Assembly: GCF_018327685.1 (NCBI RefSeq)
Contig: NZ_BNEL01000003.1
Span: 1,116,001 to 1,180,000, forward strand
Source: Streptomyces sp. TS71-3
GTDB lineage: Bacteria; Actinomycetota; Actinomycetes; Streptomycetales; Streptomycetaceae
Reading direction: 5' to 3'
DNA: 64,000 bases
Shown: positions 9,296 through 18,240 of the stretch, piece after piece
Position numbering within the stretch: position 1 is the stretch's first letter
Layout: each line of letters opens with the position of its first letter
Position numbers and translations under genes: made by a program
The notes under the pieces: model-generated
What the model was told of the DNA's origin: nothing
What the model saw: only the letters and a program-made list of their open reading frames with translations
Database searches by the model: none

Positions 9296-9895
9296 CTACC
9301 GGTCGTCGTCCCGCTCGGGCCGGGTACTCGGCCGCACACCGGCATCCCGCACCGCACCGCCACCGTCTTCCCGGCTGCCGTCCCGCACCGCACCGCCACC
9401 GTCTTCCCGGCTGCCGTCCCGCACCGCACCGGCACCGTCTTCACCGCCGTCCCGCAACGCACCGTCGTTCCGCACCGCACCGGCGTCGCGCGCCGCACCA
9501 CGGTCCTGCTCCGCACCGCCGTCCTCCCCGCCCAGCAGCTGCCGCAGCAGATCGGCGTCCGTCGCGGACAGCCCGTCGGCGAACCGCGCGAGCACCGCCT
9601 CCCGGTCCGGCCGCTCCTCCAGCACCGTCCGCATCCGGCGCGCCGCGAACCCCGGCCCGTCGGTGACCGGCGCGTACGCGTACGCCCGGCCGCGCGGCGT
9701 CCGGGTGAGGAGCTGCTTCGTGTGCATCCGCGTGAGGATCGTCACGACGCTGCTGTACGTCAGCTCATCACCGAGCCGCTCGGTGACCTCCCCGGGCGTC
9801 AGGGCCTCCCGGGCGTCCTGGAGGAGGCCGAGGATCTCGGCCTCACGGGCGCCGTTGGCCCGCTTCGGCCCGCGTCCCCGCGCATTGGCTGCCAT
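9296..9895 (-). CDS. BlaI/MecI-type transcriptional repressor with repetitive tail
   Basis: A 199-aa winged-helix repressor of the penicillinase-repressor family. The core (residues ~10-120) includes AEILGLLQDAREALTPGEV and YSSVVTILTRMHTKQLL, where the recognition helix lies. The tail from residue ~125 is unusual: charged repeats of the type DGSREDGGGAVR and GAVRDG, encoded by a 30-bp tandem repeat (bases ~9345-9470). ATG 9895 was chosen because the core starts shortly after it and the operator lies just upstream. It is likely autoregulated, and cleavage by the adjacent M56 peptidase would relieve repression; this is inferred from the family. Confidence 0.9.
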   Translation of the reverse strand: MAANARGRGPKRANGAREAEILGLLQDAREALTPGEVTERLGDELTYSSVVTILTRMHTKQLLTRTPRGRAYAYAPVTDGPGFAARRMRTVLEERPDREAVLARFADGLSATDADLLRQLLGGEDGGAEQDRGAARDAGAVRNDGALRDGGEDGAGAVRDGSREDGGGAVRDGSREDGGGAVRDAGVRPSTRPERDDDR

Positions 9896-9919
9896 GGGTT
9901 GTCGTTCTCCCGCTCTTCT

Positions 9920-9954
9920 TCTACAGTCGTGTAGAACTTCTACGGCGGTGTAAA
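9920..9954. promoter_or_regulatory. Paired BlaI-type operators
   Basis: A near-perfect dyad TCTACAGTCGTGTAGA (9920-9935) is followed after 3 nt by the related TCTACGGCGGTGTAAA (9939-9954). Both fit the TACA-N4-TGTA pattern bound by BlaI-like repressors, and they lie 25 nt upstream of the repressor start. The expected promoter of the blaI-M56 operon overlaps them. Confidence 0.78.
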
Positions 9955-10225
9955 AGTCGCCGTGCTCCGAGTGTGCCATGCCCCCGGGCCGCGGACAGCC
10001 CCGCGGCCGTCCCCTCTCCTAGGACCGCCTCACGGCCGTCCGGGTTCCGGGCAGCGCCGGGCAGAAAGGACCGCCAGGTGTCCCAGGACCTCCAGACGCC
10101 CGAGGCGCCGCGCGCATCCGAGGCGCATCTCACACGCGCCCGCCTCGCAGGGCGCCGGTGCGGGCCCCGCCCGGCGAGGCTCCCGCACGGGTTCCTCGGC
10201 GAATCCATGCAGGGGAGGCTCCCGC

Positions 10226-10325
10226 GCAGGCCCTTCCGTGACCGAAAGCCCTTCCCTGACCGCAGGCCCTTCCCTGACCGCAGGCCCTTCCCTGACCGCA
10301 GGCTCATCCGCGACCGCAAGCCCTC
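10226..10325. repeat. 18-bp tandem repeat upstream of the glycosyltransferase
   Basis: About five units of the type CGCAGGCCCTTCCCTGAC, the first and last degenerate. They lie between the BlaI promoter and the glycosyltransferase start. Function unknown; the frame is open through it but the encoded Arg/Pro/Asp-rich text looks non-coding. Confidence 0.7.
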
Positions 10326-10371
10326 GCGCGACCACACCCCACACCCCACGCCTCACCCGGGAGCGCACGGC

Positions 10372-11619
10372 GTGAAGATCACCTTCCTGATCCACAACCT
10401 CTACGGGATCGGCGGCACCAACCGCACCACGCTCAACCTCGCGGCCGCCCTGGCGGACCACCACGAGGTCACGATCGTGTCCATGATGCGGCACCGTTCC
10501 CGCCCCCGGTTCGCCGTGGACCCCCGGGTGCGCCTGGAGGCGCTGGTCGACCTGCGCGAGGACGCCGCGGACCCGTACGACCCGTTCTTCGAGTCCCCGT
10601 CGGACGTGTTCCCGAGCGCGGAAGGCCGCTACAAGCAGTACAACCTGCTCACCGACCTGAGGGCCGAGCGCTACCTGCGGTCCTGCGACGCGGACGTGAT
10701 CATCGGCACCCGGCCCGGCATCAACGTCTACCTGGCCCTCTTCGGCCCGCCCCGCGCCCTGCGCATCGCCCAGGAGCACCTCACCCACGACGGCCACAGC
10801 AAGCGGCTGCGCGCCCAGCTCGCCCGCCCCTACCGCCGGCTGGACGCCCTCGTCACCGTCACCGAGGCGGACGCCGCCGTGTACCGGGCGCGGATGCGGC
10901 TGCCGGGCGTACCCGTGCTCGCCATACCGAACAGCGTCCCCGACACCGGGGTCCCGCCCGCCGACGGCACCGCCAAGGTGATCGCGGCGGCCGGCCGGCT
11001 CGACCGCCACAAGCGGTTCGATCTGCTGGTCGAGGCGTTCACGCAGGTCGCGCAGAAGCACCACGACTGGACGCTGCGCATCTACGGCTCCGGAACGCAG
11101 CACGACTGCCTGGAGCGGTTGATCGACGAGCGGGGGCTGGCGGGACGCGCCGTGCTGATGGGCACGGTCACGCCGATCGAGGCCGAGTTCGCCAAGGCGT
11201 CGATCCTGGCGTCGGCGTCAGACCGGGAGTCGTTCGGGATGACGCTGGTCGAGGCGATGCGGTGCGGCGTACCGGTGGTCGCCACGGACTGCCCGCTCGG
11301 CCCGGCCGAGATCGTGCACGACGGCGTCGACGGCCGCCTCGTCCCCCCGGGCGACCCGCAGGCGCTGGCCGCCGCCCTGCTCGACCTGATCGCCGACGAG
11401 CCCGGCCGCCACCGCATGGGCGATGCGGCCCTGACCACCGCCCGCCGCTACGACCCCCCGCACATCGCCGCCACCTACTCCGACCTCTTCGACGAACTCG
11501 CCGCCACCCGCACCACCCGCGCCCGCCAGCGCCGCAAGGCACGTTGGCGGGGCAGGGCGGGCCGCCTGGCACGCCCGGTACGGCGCCGGTTGAGGGCGCT
11601 GCGGCGGCGGTTGGGGTAG
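10372..11619 (+). CDS. Family 4 (GT-B fold) glycosyltransferase
   Basis: A 415-aa retaining glycosyltransferase of the GT4 type, probably cytosolic and acting on a cell-envelope or secondary-metabolite sugar. It starts at GTG 10372 (VKITFLIHNLYGIGGTNRTT, the usual acceptor-side Gly-rich loop), preceded by GGGAG. The C-terminal donor domain shows AAGRLDRHKRFDLLVEAF and the E-x7-E region SDRESFGMTLVEAMRCGVPV, followed by GPAEIVHDGVDGRLVPPGD. The last 30 residues are strongly basic (Arg-rich), perhaps for membrane contact. The frame is open upstream to 9973, but that part is repeat-derived. It stands alone, so donor and acceptor are unknown. Confidence 0.9.
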   Translation: MKITFLIHNLYGIGGTNRTTLNLAAALADHHEVTIVSMMRHRSRPRFAVDPRVRLEALVDLREDAADPYDPFFESPSDVFPSAEGRYKQYNLLTDLRAERYLRSCDADVIIGTRPGINVYLALFGPPRALRIAQEHLTHDGHSKRLRAQLARPYRRLDALVTVTEADAAVYRARMRLPGVPVLAIPNSVPDTGVPPADGTAKVIAAAGRLDRHKRFDLLVEAFTQVAQKHHDWTLRIYGSGTQHDCLERLIDERGLAGRAVLMGTVTPIEAEFAKASILASASDRESFGMTLVEAMRCGVPVVATDCPLGPAEIVHDGVDGRLVPPGDPQALAAALLDLIADEPGRHRMGDAALTTARRYDPPHIAATYSDLFDELAATRTTRARQRRKARWRGRAGRLARPVRRRLRALRRRLG

Positions 11620-11646
11620 GGGGGTGCCGTTGCCGTGAGACGCGAC

Positions 11647-11683
11647 AGCGGCCGGTCCCGGGGTGATCCGGGGACCGGCCGCT
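11647..11683. terminator. Bidirectional terminator between convergent genes
   Basis: A 13-bp stem (AGCGGCCGGTCCC and complement) with a short loop sits between the glycosyltransferase end (11619) and the end of the converging membrane-protein gene (11725). Confidence 0.78.
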
Positions 11684-11724
11684 GCCTGGGTCGTCGGCTC
11701 CTCGACTCGCGTACGGTGCGGGGC

Positions 11725-12861
11725 TCAGCCCTCGCGTGACGACGTGCCGCGGTGGTGCAGGCCCTGCGTCCTGCCGTGCTCCGAACCGGTGGAGACCTGC
11801 ACGGTGCGGGACGACGTCGGCATGCCCGGCATCGTCGCCCCGAGGGTGGGCGGGGAGCCGGGGACGCCGGCGGGGGGCAGCGGGACGGAGGCGGACGGGA
11901 ACTCGATGTGGCTGCCCCGGCCGCGCCGCTCGCGCCGTGCGTCCCCCAGGATGAGCGAGGCCATGGCCACCCCGCCGACCACTTCGAGGAAGTTCTGCCC
12001 GGAGGCGCCGGGCACGGTGAACAGCGTGTGCGCCTCGGTCGCGCCCACCAGGTCGGTGAAGGACGACGGCACCATGAACAGCGCGAGGCCGAGCCCGAAG
12101 CCGGTGGCTATCGGACGGCGCTTGGCGGCGAGCACCATACCCACGCCGCACAGCAGGGTCAGGCAGCTCCACTGCCAGGGCGACGAGACGGCGAGCACGG
12201 CACGGCCGGTGCCCCGCCCCGCGAGCAGGTGAGCGAGCCCCTCGGGGCCGACCCGGTAGGCGGTGATGGCGTTGCGGAAGATGTAGACGACGTTCAGCAC
12301 GGCGAGCACCACGCCGGAGGCGGTGGCCGTGACCTTCACGGGGCGGACCGAGCCGTGGTGCAGCGAGTCGTCCTCGGCCTCCGCGGCGAGCTCGGCCTCG
12401 GCGATGTCGTTCTCCAACTGCCAGGCCCGCAGCAGCAGGATGCCGAGCGCGATGTCCACCACGATCGCCAGGATGCAGGTGAGGCCCACCACGTTCAGCG
12501 AGGCGCCGGTGAGCATGCCGAACCACGGGTTCGACGGGGAGTTCAGCAGCAGGTACCAGAGCACGGGCAGCCGGAACAGCATCGTCGCCGCGCACGCGGT
12601 CACCAGGAGCCCGCCGGCTCCCCGGCCCTGCCGCAGCGCGGCCCATCCCGCGCCGAGTTGGAGGGCGGCGAGGCCCAGGTCCATGGAGGTGGTGGCGGAC
12701 AGCCCGGAGGGGGTGCCGGTGGTCCACACCGTCCACGCCCCCGACAGGCCGCGCTGCGCCACGTCGTAGAAGAGCCAGAACGTCGTCTGCGCGAAGAGCA
12801 CCAGGCTCAGTGCTCCCACGACGGTCCGTACCCGACCGACCGTCGTCCTCTGGTGGCTCAT
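11725..12861 (-). CDS. Polytopic membrane protein of unknown function
   Basis: A 378-aa protein with about eight hydrophobic segments: near residues 12-32, 52-72, 78-103, 112-138, 180-203, 220-245, 250-270 and 285-305. A cytosolic acidic patch, AEAELAAEAEDDS, lies between the fourth and fifth. The C-terminal 70 residues are Pro/Ser/Thr-rich and disordered-looking. Start ATG 12861 (MSHQRTTVGRVRTVVG) places the first helix correctly. I do not recognise the family. It ends facing the glycosyltransferase, with a terminator between them. Confidence 0.8.
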   Translation of the reverse strand: MSHQRTTVGRVRTVVGALSLVLFAQTTFWLFYDVAQRGLSGAWTVWTTGTPSGLSATTSMDLGLAALQLGAGWAALRQGRGAGGLLVTACAATMLFRLPVLWYLLLNSPSNPWFGMLTGASLNVVGLTCILAIVVDIALGILLLRAWQLENDIAEAELAAEAEDDSLHHGSVRPVKVTATASGVVLAVLNVVYIFRNAITAYRVGPEGLAHLLAGRGTGRAVLAVSSPWQWSCLTLLCGVGMVLAAKRRPIATGFGLGLALFMVPSSFTDLVGATEAHTLFTVPGASGQNFLEVVGGVAMASLILGDARRERRGRGSHIEFPSASVPLPPAGVPGSPPTLGATMPGMPTSSRTVQVSTGSEHGRTQGLHHRGTSSREG

Positions 12862-13407
12862 GGTGCGATGTCTCCTCAAAGATGCACGGGCAACCGCGAG
12901 ATGAGGCCGGCCGAAACCGACCGATGGTGATTGATCGCGCAACGACCCAAATAACGCACGAGAGCATAGAGCGTTCGCGGGTGCGACACCACGACGGGAC
13001 GCACCGCGGGAACGTGAACAGGGCGTGAGCATGTTCTGAAGACGGCTGACCTGCTGTCATCGCGGCGCAACCGCACGGCGCTCCGGGCCCGGCCGCGGGC
13101 GAGTCGGGACGGGGGTCGCTCCGGGGCGGCGTCGGGGCGGGACCTGACGGGTCGTTGGGCACTCGGGCACTCGGGCACTCGGACACTCTGGGGGCTCGCC
13201 ATGAAGTCGGCCGTGGCTCGGGCAGCGGGCCGCTGATCACGAACCCCCGACGTACCCACATACGCCGTACCCATCTCCGCCGCTCAACGATCAGCCGCCG
13301 CCCAATGATCAATTGCAGACGCGCTATACCTGCAAAAGCGGACAATCGCGTCACTGCCCTATCCTGGAACGCAGCCGCTCCATGGAGTGGGGACGGAGGA
13401 GACACCG
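12862..13407. other. Intergenic region between divergent genes
   Basis: About 545 bp separate the membrane protein from the MarR-type gene. It carries GGGCACTCG units repeated three to four times (13158-13187) and a clearly A/T-richer stretch near 13285-13345 (CCCAATGATCAATTGC), where the marR promoter probably lies. No gene was recognised. Confidence 0.6.
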
Positions 13408-13890
13408 ATGACAGCGACCGACCCCGCGCTCACGGCCCTGGCACAGGGTTGGTGCGCGCTCTCCCTGCTGCACGGAAGGATCGAGGCGCACATCGAGCGC
13501 GCTCTCCAGTCCGGGCACGGCCTGAGCGTGCGGGAGTACTCCCTGCTGGACGTGCTCAGCCGGCAGCACGACGGCGACGGGGGCCACCTCCAGATGAAGC
13601 AGGTGGCAGACGCGGTCGTCCTCAGCCAGAGCGCGACGACCAGGCTGGTGACCCGCCTGGAGGACCGCGACCTGCTGGAACGCTACCTGTGCCCCACCGA
13701 CCGCCGCGGCATCTACACGAACGTCACCGAGGCCGGCCTCGAACTCCTGGAACGGGCCCGCCCCACCAACGACAAGGCCCTGCGCGAGTCGTTGGACGAG
13801 GCGGCACGGAACCCCGAGCTGGCGCCGCTGGTCCGAGCGGTGGAGTCCCTGCACGCGGCGGGGCCGACGGGGGCGGTCGAGGCGGCGTAG
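13408..13890 (+). CDS. MarR-family transcriptional regulator
   Basis: A 160-aa dimeric winged-helix regulator. Visible features are the dimerisation helix at the N-terminus (TALAQGWCALSLLHGRIEAH), the DNA-binding helices (VREYSLLDVLSRQHDGDGGH, then MKQVADAVVLSQSATTRLV) and the wing followed by TDRRGIYTNVTEAGLELLERAR. ATG 13408 is favoured because a strong GGAGGAG ribosome site lies 7 nt upstream. The neighbouring SDR gene converges on it, so it does not share an obvious divergent target. It probably regulates itself or a distant gene. Confidence 0.92.
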   Translation: MTATDPALTALAQGWCALSLLHGRIEAHIERALQSGHGLSVREYSLLDVLSRQHDGDGGHLQMKQVADAVVLSQSATTRLVTRLEDRDLLERYLCPTDRRGIYTNVTEAGLELLERARPTNDKALRESLDEAARNPELAPLVRAVESLHAAGPTGAVEAA

Positions 13891-13914
13891 GGGGCGCCCC
13901 GGACAAGGTCGGCC

Positions 13915-14014
13915 CTACGCGGCGATGACCGCCGCTCCGCTCTACGCGGCGATGACCGCCGCTCCGCTCTACGCGGCGATGACCGCCGCTCCGCTCTACG
14001 CGGCGATGACCGCC
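13915..14014. repeat. 27-bp tandem repeat duplicating the 3' end of the SDR gene
   Basis: Three full 27-bp units (13915-13941, 13942-13968, 13969-13995) are followed by a partial unit that forms the real end of the SDR gene from 13996. Each unit, read on the minus strand, repeats the SDR's last codons including the TAG stop. The array therefore looks like slippage copies behind the coding region. Confidence 0.9.
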
Positions 14015-14760
14015 GCCGTCGTACGCCCGCCGTCCACATCCAGCACGACGCCGTGCACGAAGGCGGCCTCATCGCTGGCGAGATAGACGGCGGCGTGGGC
14101 GACGGCCCGTGGCTCGCCGATGCGGCCCGCCGGGGTGCCGTTCATCATCGCCTCGCCCGGGTCCACCTCACCGGGCACAAGGTCCTTGACCACACCGGGA
14201 GAAAGAGCATTCACCCGCACGCCACGCGGCCCGAACTCGGTGGCCCAGGCCCGCGTGAGGGTCTCCACCGCACCCTTGGAGGAGCTGTAGGCCACGCCCA
14301 GGGGGAACCCCAGGCGGGCGACCCACGACCCCAGGTTGATGATGGCGCCACCGCCGGCCTCGGCCATGGCGGGGGCGATGGCGGCGGTCAGGAAGAAGGG
14401 CGCCTTCACGTTGACGGCATAGATCCGGTCGAAGGTCTTCTCGTCGGTGTCGGTGGTGGAGTCGCCGGGAAAGATCCCGGCGTTGTTGACGAGGATGTCG
14501 ATCCCCCCGCCCAGGACGGACGCGGCCTCCCGTGCCAGGCCCTGCGAGGCCTCGGCGCTCCCGTCCAGATCGGCCCTCACGAAATCGGCCCGCCCGCCGC
14601 GCGCCCGAATCCCGTCGACGACGTCGGCACCCCGCTCGACGCTACGACCGGAAACGACGACATGCGCCCCCTCAGAGGCGAACGCCTCCGCGATGGCCCG
14701 CCCGATATTGCTGGTCGCCCCGGTGACCAGAGCCCTCTTGCCCCGCAGCCGCTCACTCAT
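13996..14760 (-). CDS. Short-chain dehydrogenase/reductase (FabG-like)
   Basis: A 254-aa classical SDR with a Rossmann fold. The cofactor loop TGATSNIGRA is near residue 12, NNAGIF near 90, the catalytic Ser in INLGSW near 140, YSSSKGA (Tyr-x3-Lys) near 154, and VNALSPGVVKD follows. The charged position after the second strand (SGRS) suggests NADP(H). It is expected to reduce or oxidise a small carbonyl compound. It lies 178 nt downstream of a TetR-type repressor gene on the same strand, with a perfect palindrome between, so it is the likely regulated target. ATG 14760 gives the standard N-terminus MSERLRGKRALVTG. Confidence 0.93.
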   Translation of the reverse strand: MSERLRGKRALVTGATSNIGRAIAEAFASEGAHVVVSGRSVERGADVVDGIRARGGRADFVRADLDGSAEASQGLAREAASVLGGGIDILVNNAGIFPGDSTTDTDEKTFDRIYAVNVKAPFFLTAAIAPAMAEAGGGAIINLGSWVARLGFPLGVAYSSSKGAVETLTRAWATEFGPRGVRVNALSPGVVKDLVPGEVDPGEAMMNGTPAGRIGEPRAVAHAAVYLASDEAAFVHGVVLDVDGGRTTAAVIAA

Positions 14761-14852
14761 AACCCACTCCCACATGCTCGCTACCTGCACAGAGCCGCGC
14801 GGACGGGAGTCGGGCCCGGCCTCACACGGCAGTGCCACTGTGCGAGGAGAAA

Positions 14853-14872
14853 ATTGGACTTGCAAGTCCAAT
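14853..14872. promoter_or_regulatory. Perfect 20-bp operator upstream of the SDR gene
   Basis: ATTGGACTTGCAAGTCCAAT is a perfect palindrome 93 nt upstream of the SDR start. Its core TGGACTT...AAGTCCA matches a second site before the adjacent tetR gene, so it is the probable binding site of that repressor. Confidence 0.8.
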
Positions 14873-14938
14873 CAGTGGAGGGGGGAGGGGAGGGCGAACG
14901 GGGAATCGAGGAACGTGGCCGCCACGCACTGTGGCCGC

Positions 14939-15547
14939 CTAGGCACTCACGAGACCGGCGCGCCGCAGATCCCAGATCCCTTGATCGAGCACGGCCTTCA
15001 GATGCGAGGCCTGCCCGGTGGCGAGAAGGATCGCCACCCCACCCTGGAGCCCGGCGAGAAGGGCGGCCGCACGACGGTCGACGTCGAGATCGGCAGGCAG
15101 GTGCCCGGCGTCCTGCAACGCCCGGATCCCGGTAGCCAGACTCCCCTGCCAGCGCCGCATCAACTCGATCACGATCGCGCGGGCACCCGGGGTCGAGCGT
15201 CCGATCTGATGGAACAGCGACCCGAGCGGGCACTGCTCGCCCTGCTCCTCGTAGCGCTCGACGACGACGTCACGCCACTTGTCCCAGGCCTCCCAGGAGT
15301 CAAGACACCCCAGGTAGGGCTGCTGGTCCTCAAGAACCTGATCGGCCTCGAACTGCGCGACGGCAAGCAGCAGCTCGTCCTTGCCGCCGGGAAAGTAGTG
15401 GAAGAGCTGACTCTTACTGACCCGAGTCCGAGCCATGACGTCATCGAGAGTGACAGCGGCCACCCCCTTCTCCCGCAAGACGGAGGCAGCACCCTCGACA
15501 ATCCGCTGACGGGTGGCCTTCCCCTTGGCGGTCAGCTCCTTACCCAT
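14939..15547 (-). CDS. TetR-family repressor
   Basis: A 202-aa regulator. The N-terminal helix-turn-helix is clear (RQRIVEGAASVLREKGVAAV, then LDDVMARTRVSKSQLFHYFPGGKDELL, residues ~12-55). The C-terminal ligand domain is of the TetR_C_11/YcdC-like kind, with CPLGSLFHQIG and a final helix HLKAVLDQGIWDLRRAG. ATG 15547 is the natural start; longer openings run through repeats. A matching operator half-palindrome lies 33 nt upstream, suggesting autoregulation. The downstream SDR carries the perfect version. The inducer is unknown, perhaps the SDR substrate. Confidence 0.92.
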   Translation of the reverse strand: MGKELTAKGKATRQRIVEGAASVLREKGVAAVTLDDVMARTRVSKSQLFHYFPGGKDELLLAVAQFEADQVLEDQQPYLGCLDSWEAWDKWRDVVVERYEEQGEQCPLGSLFHQIGRSTPGARAIVIELMRRWQGSLATGIRALQDAGHLPADLDVDRRAAALLAGLQGGVAILLATGQASHLKAVLDQGIWDLRRAGLVSA

Positions 15548-15579
15548 GCGAGGGCACCTCCCTGGTCCGGTTCCGCGAA

Positions 15580-15595
15580 TGGACTCACGGGTCCA
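15580..15595. promoter_or_regulatory. Second TetR-type operator, upstream of tetR itself
   Basis: TGGACTCACGGGTCCA is an imperfect palindrome sharing the TGGACT...GTCCA arms with the perfect site at 14853-14872. Confidence 0.7.
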
Positions 15596-15659
15596 GTCTA
15601 CTCGCGCACGGCCGGGTGAAGCCGACCGGCGACGGCGACGGCGACGGCGACGACGGAGC

Positions 15660-15790
15660 CGCTGGCAATTCGGAGGGGCCTGCGAACGCAGAGGGAGCCG
15701 CGAACGCAGAGGGACTGGTGAACGCAGAGGAACCCGCGAACACAGGGGGTCTGGTGACCGCAAAGGGACCGGTGAACGCAAAGGGACCCG
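15660..15790. repeat. Degenerate 18-bp tandem repeat
   Basis: Seven to eight units built around GAACGCAGAGGGA or GACCGCAAAGGGA lie between the tetR promoter and the terminator of the next gene. The unit length equals that of the array at 10.2 kb. Confidence 0.7.
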
Positions 15791-15815
15791 CGCCGTCTTG
15801 AGGACGCGGGCCCCT
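15783..15815. terminator. Terminator of the LAxTG-protein gene
   Basis: A GC-rich stem (GGG-ACCCGCG and CGCGGGCCC arms with a mismatch) lies about 70 nt beyond the stop of the minus-strand gene ending at 15883. Confidence 0.6.
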
Positions 15816-15882
15816 CCGTTTGATTGCAGTCCTGCCAGGGCGCCCTGGCGCCAGGACGCCAGACCGCCTGCCCGCCGGGGCG

Positions 15883-16944
<1,062 letters not shown>

Positions 16945-17495
16945 GAGACCTCTTCTGTGCAAGAAGAAAACGGAGAGGCCGTCGCAGTGGTGGGGACACG
17001 CGGTGCGGCAGGTGCTGATGTTAAGGCCGGGTGAAGGAGGTGCACAGCCACCCGACAACGGCAGATCCCGGCCAAGATCAGAACGTCGTTCACGTATGAC
17101 GATAAAGGGTACAGTTGCCCTCGTTTTCAGGGTTTCCCTGTGAACAAGGTCACGCGAATCGCCAAGCCACGCTCGCCCTCTGCCCCCTCGGAGGCTGAAC
17201 CGCTGGGACCGGACCACACACTTCAAGCCACACGAGCCGGGACGCCGAGCACACGTCACTCCACCCACGCCACAGGGCGCAAGCTCCGGGCGCGCGCCCT
17301 CTGCCCACGTCCCGGCGTGCCGGCCGAACTCCACAGCACTGGCGCCGGAGCACGCGCGGGTCCGACCGGCGGCCGATCTGGTGAAACAGCGGGCAGGATC
17401 GAGGACTCTCGCGGCGTGACCCACCACAGCGTCGACCCGACGGGCTCGGGAGAAAACGGATGGTGCTCACCGGCACACATCTCCACGATGGAGGC
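16945..17495. other. Divergent promoter region
   Basis: A 550-bp gap between the LAxTG gene and a plus-strand gene. It has a lower-GC stretch near 17095-17145 (ACGATAAAGGGTACAG), a likely promoter for the surface protein. No convincing protein was seen in it. Confidence 0.55.
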
Positions 17496-18035
17496 ATGCG
17501 CCTTGCCTTTCCACCGGCCGAGGACGGACGCCGCCGCGTCATCGTGCACCGCCGCGACGGCGTGACGTTGGAAATGCGCTCCTATGACCGCACATTCCGA
17601 GTACCCCACGACCTCGCGCACGCCGTGACCGAACGAGAGCTCAAGCTGAACGCGGGTGTCTTCGGCTGCATCGCCGCCGGCGCCGTCTTCACGTCCATGC
17701 GTGTGCTCACCGGTTCGCAGCGACACGACGCGGCAGCACGCAGCACCCGAATCATCAAGGCCAACGCCCGATCGATCACCGTGGCCGAAGCACTCAGCGG
17801 CGTCCTGCACCGCGCCGCGGAAGGCACGCTGACCAGGCCCTTGTACGCCTCAGTGCGGGAGGCGTGGGGCAGCGTGGAAGAGCGCCCCTTCCCCTACACC
17901 GAAGCCACCATCACCGAAACGGCGAAAATCCTGACCGCACAAGCCGAGTCCTGGGCCGCCCTCTCACCGGGCGAGGACCTCACGTTCAGGTGGCCTCCGG
18001 CCCTCACGGCACAGCTTCCGACAACCCGCCGCTGA
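17496..18035 (+). CDS. Uncharacterised protein, about 179 aa
   Basis: The protein starts MRLAFPPAEDGRRRVIVHRR at ATG 17496. A GTG/ATG 36 nt earlier (17460) is possible, but its extra residues look non-coding. The first 40 residues suggest a small beta domain (VIVHRRDGVTLEMRSYDRTF), and the rest is helical (DLAHAVTERELKLNAGVFG, IIKANARSITVAEALSGVL). No signal peptide or membrane segment is visible. Third-position GC and the composition are ordinary for the neighbourhood, which supports a real gene. I do not recognise the family. Confidence 0.6.
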   Translation: MRLAFPPAEDGRRRVIVHRRDGVTLEMRSYDRTFRVPHDLAHAVTERELKLNAGVFGCIAAGAVFTSMRVLTGSQRHDAAARSTRIIKANARSITVAEALSGVLHRAAEGTLTRPLYASVREAWGSVEERPFPYTEATITETAKILTAQAESWAALSPGEDLTFRWPPALTAQLPTTRR

Positions 18036-18174
18036 ACCTCCCCGTGGCGTGGCATCCCCGCACGATCGGACGCGCGAACAAGCGCCCCTGAAGCCGGCGT
18101 TCTCCGCAGCGAGCCGTCATGCACCGGTTCCGTCCCGCTCACGCCTGATCCGGACGGTGCGCGGCGATTGCCTC

Positions 18175-18240
18175 GGCCGGTCAGATGGGCCTGGGCCGGT
18201 CAGATGGGCCTGGGCCGGTCAGGTGGTCCCGGGCCGGTCA
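18175..18240. repeat. Tandem GATGGGCCTGGGCCGGTCA repeat
   Basis: Two exact 19-bp units are followed by two degenerate ones, between the preceding gene and the stop of the kinase gene. Confidence 0.75.

Noticed and set aside
10226..10325. N-terminal extension of the glycosyltransferase from base 9973
   Set aside because: The extension is encoded by tandem repeats and lies before a proper start with a ribosome site and a standard GT4 N-terminus.
13915..13995. CRISPR-like array
   Set aside because: The 27-bp units are directly adjacent without spacers, so this is a simple tandem repeat.
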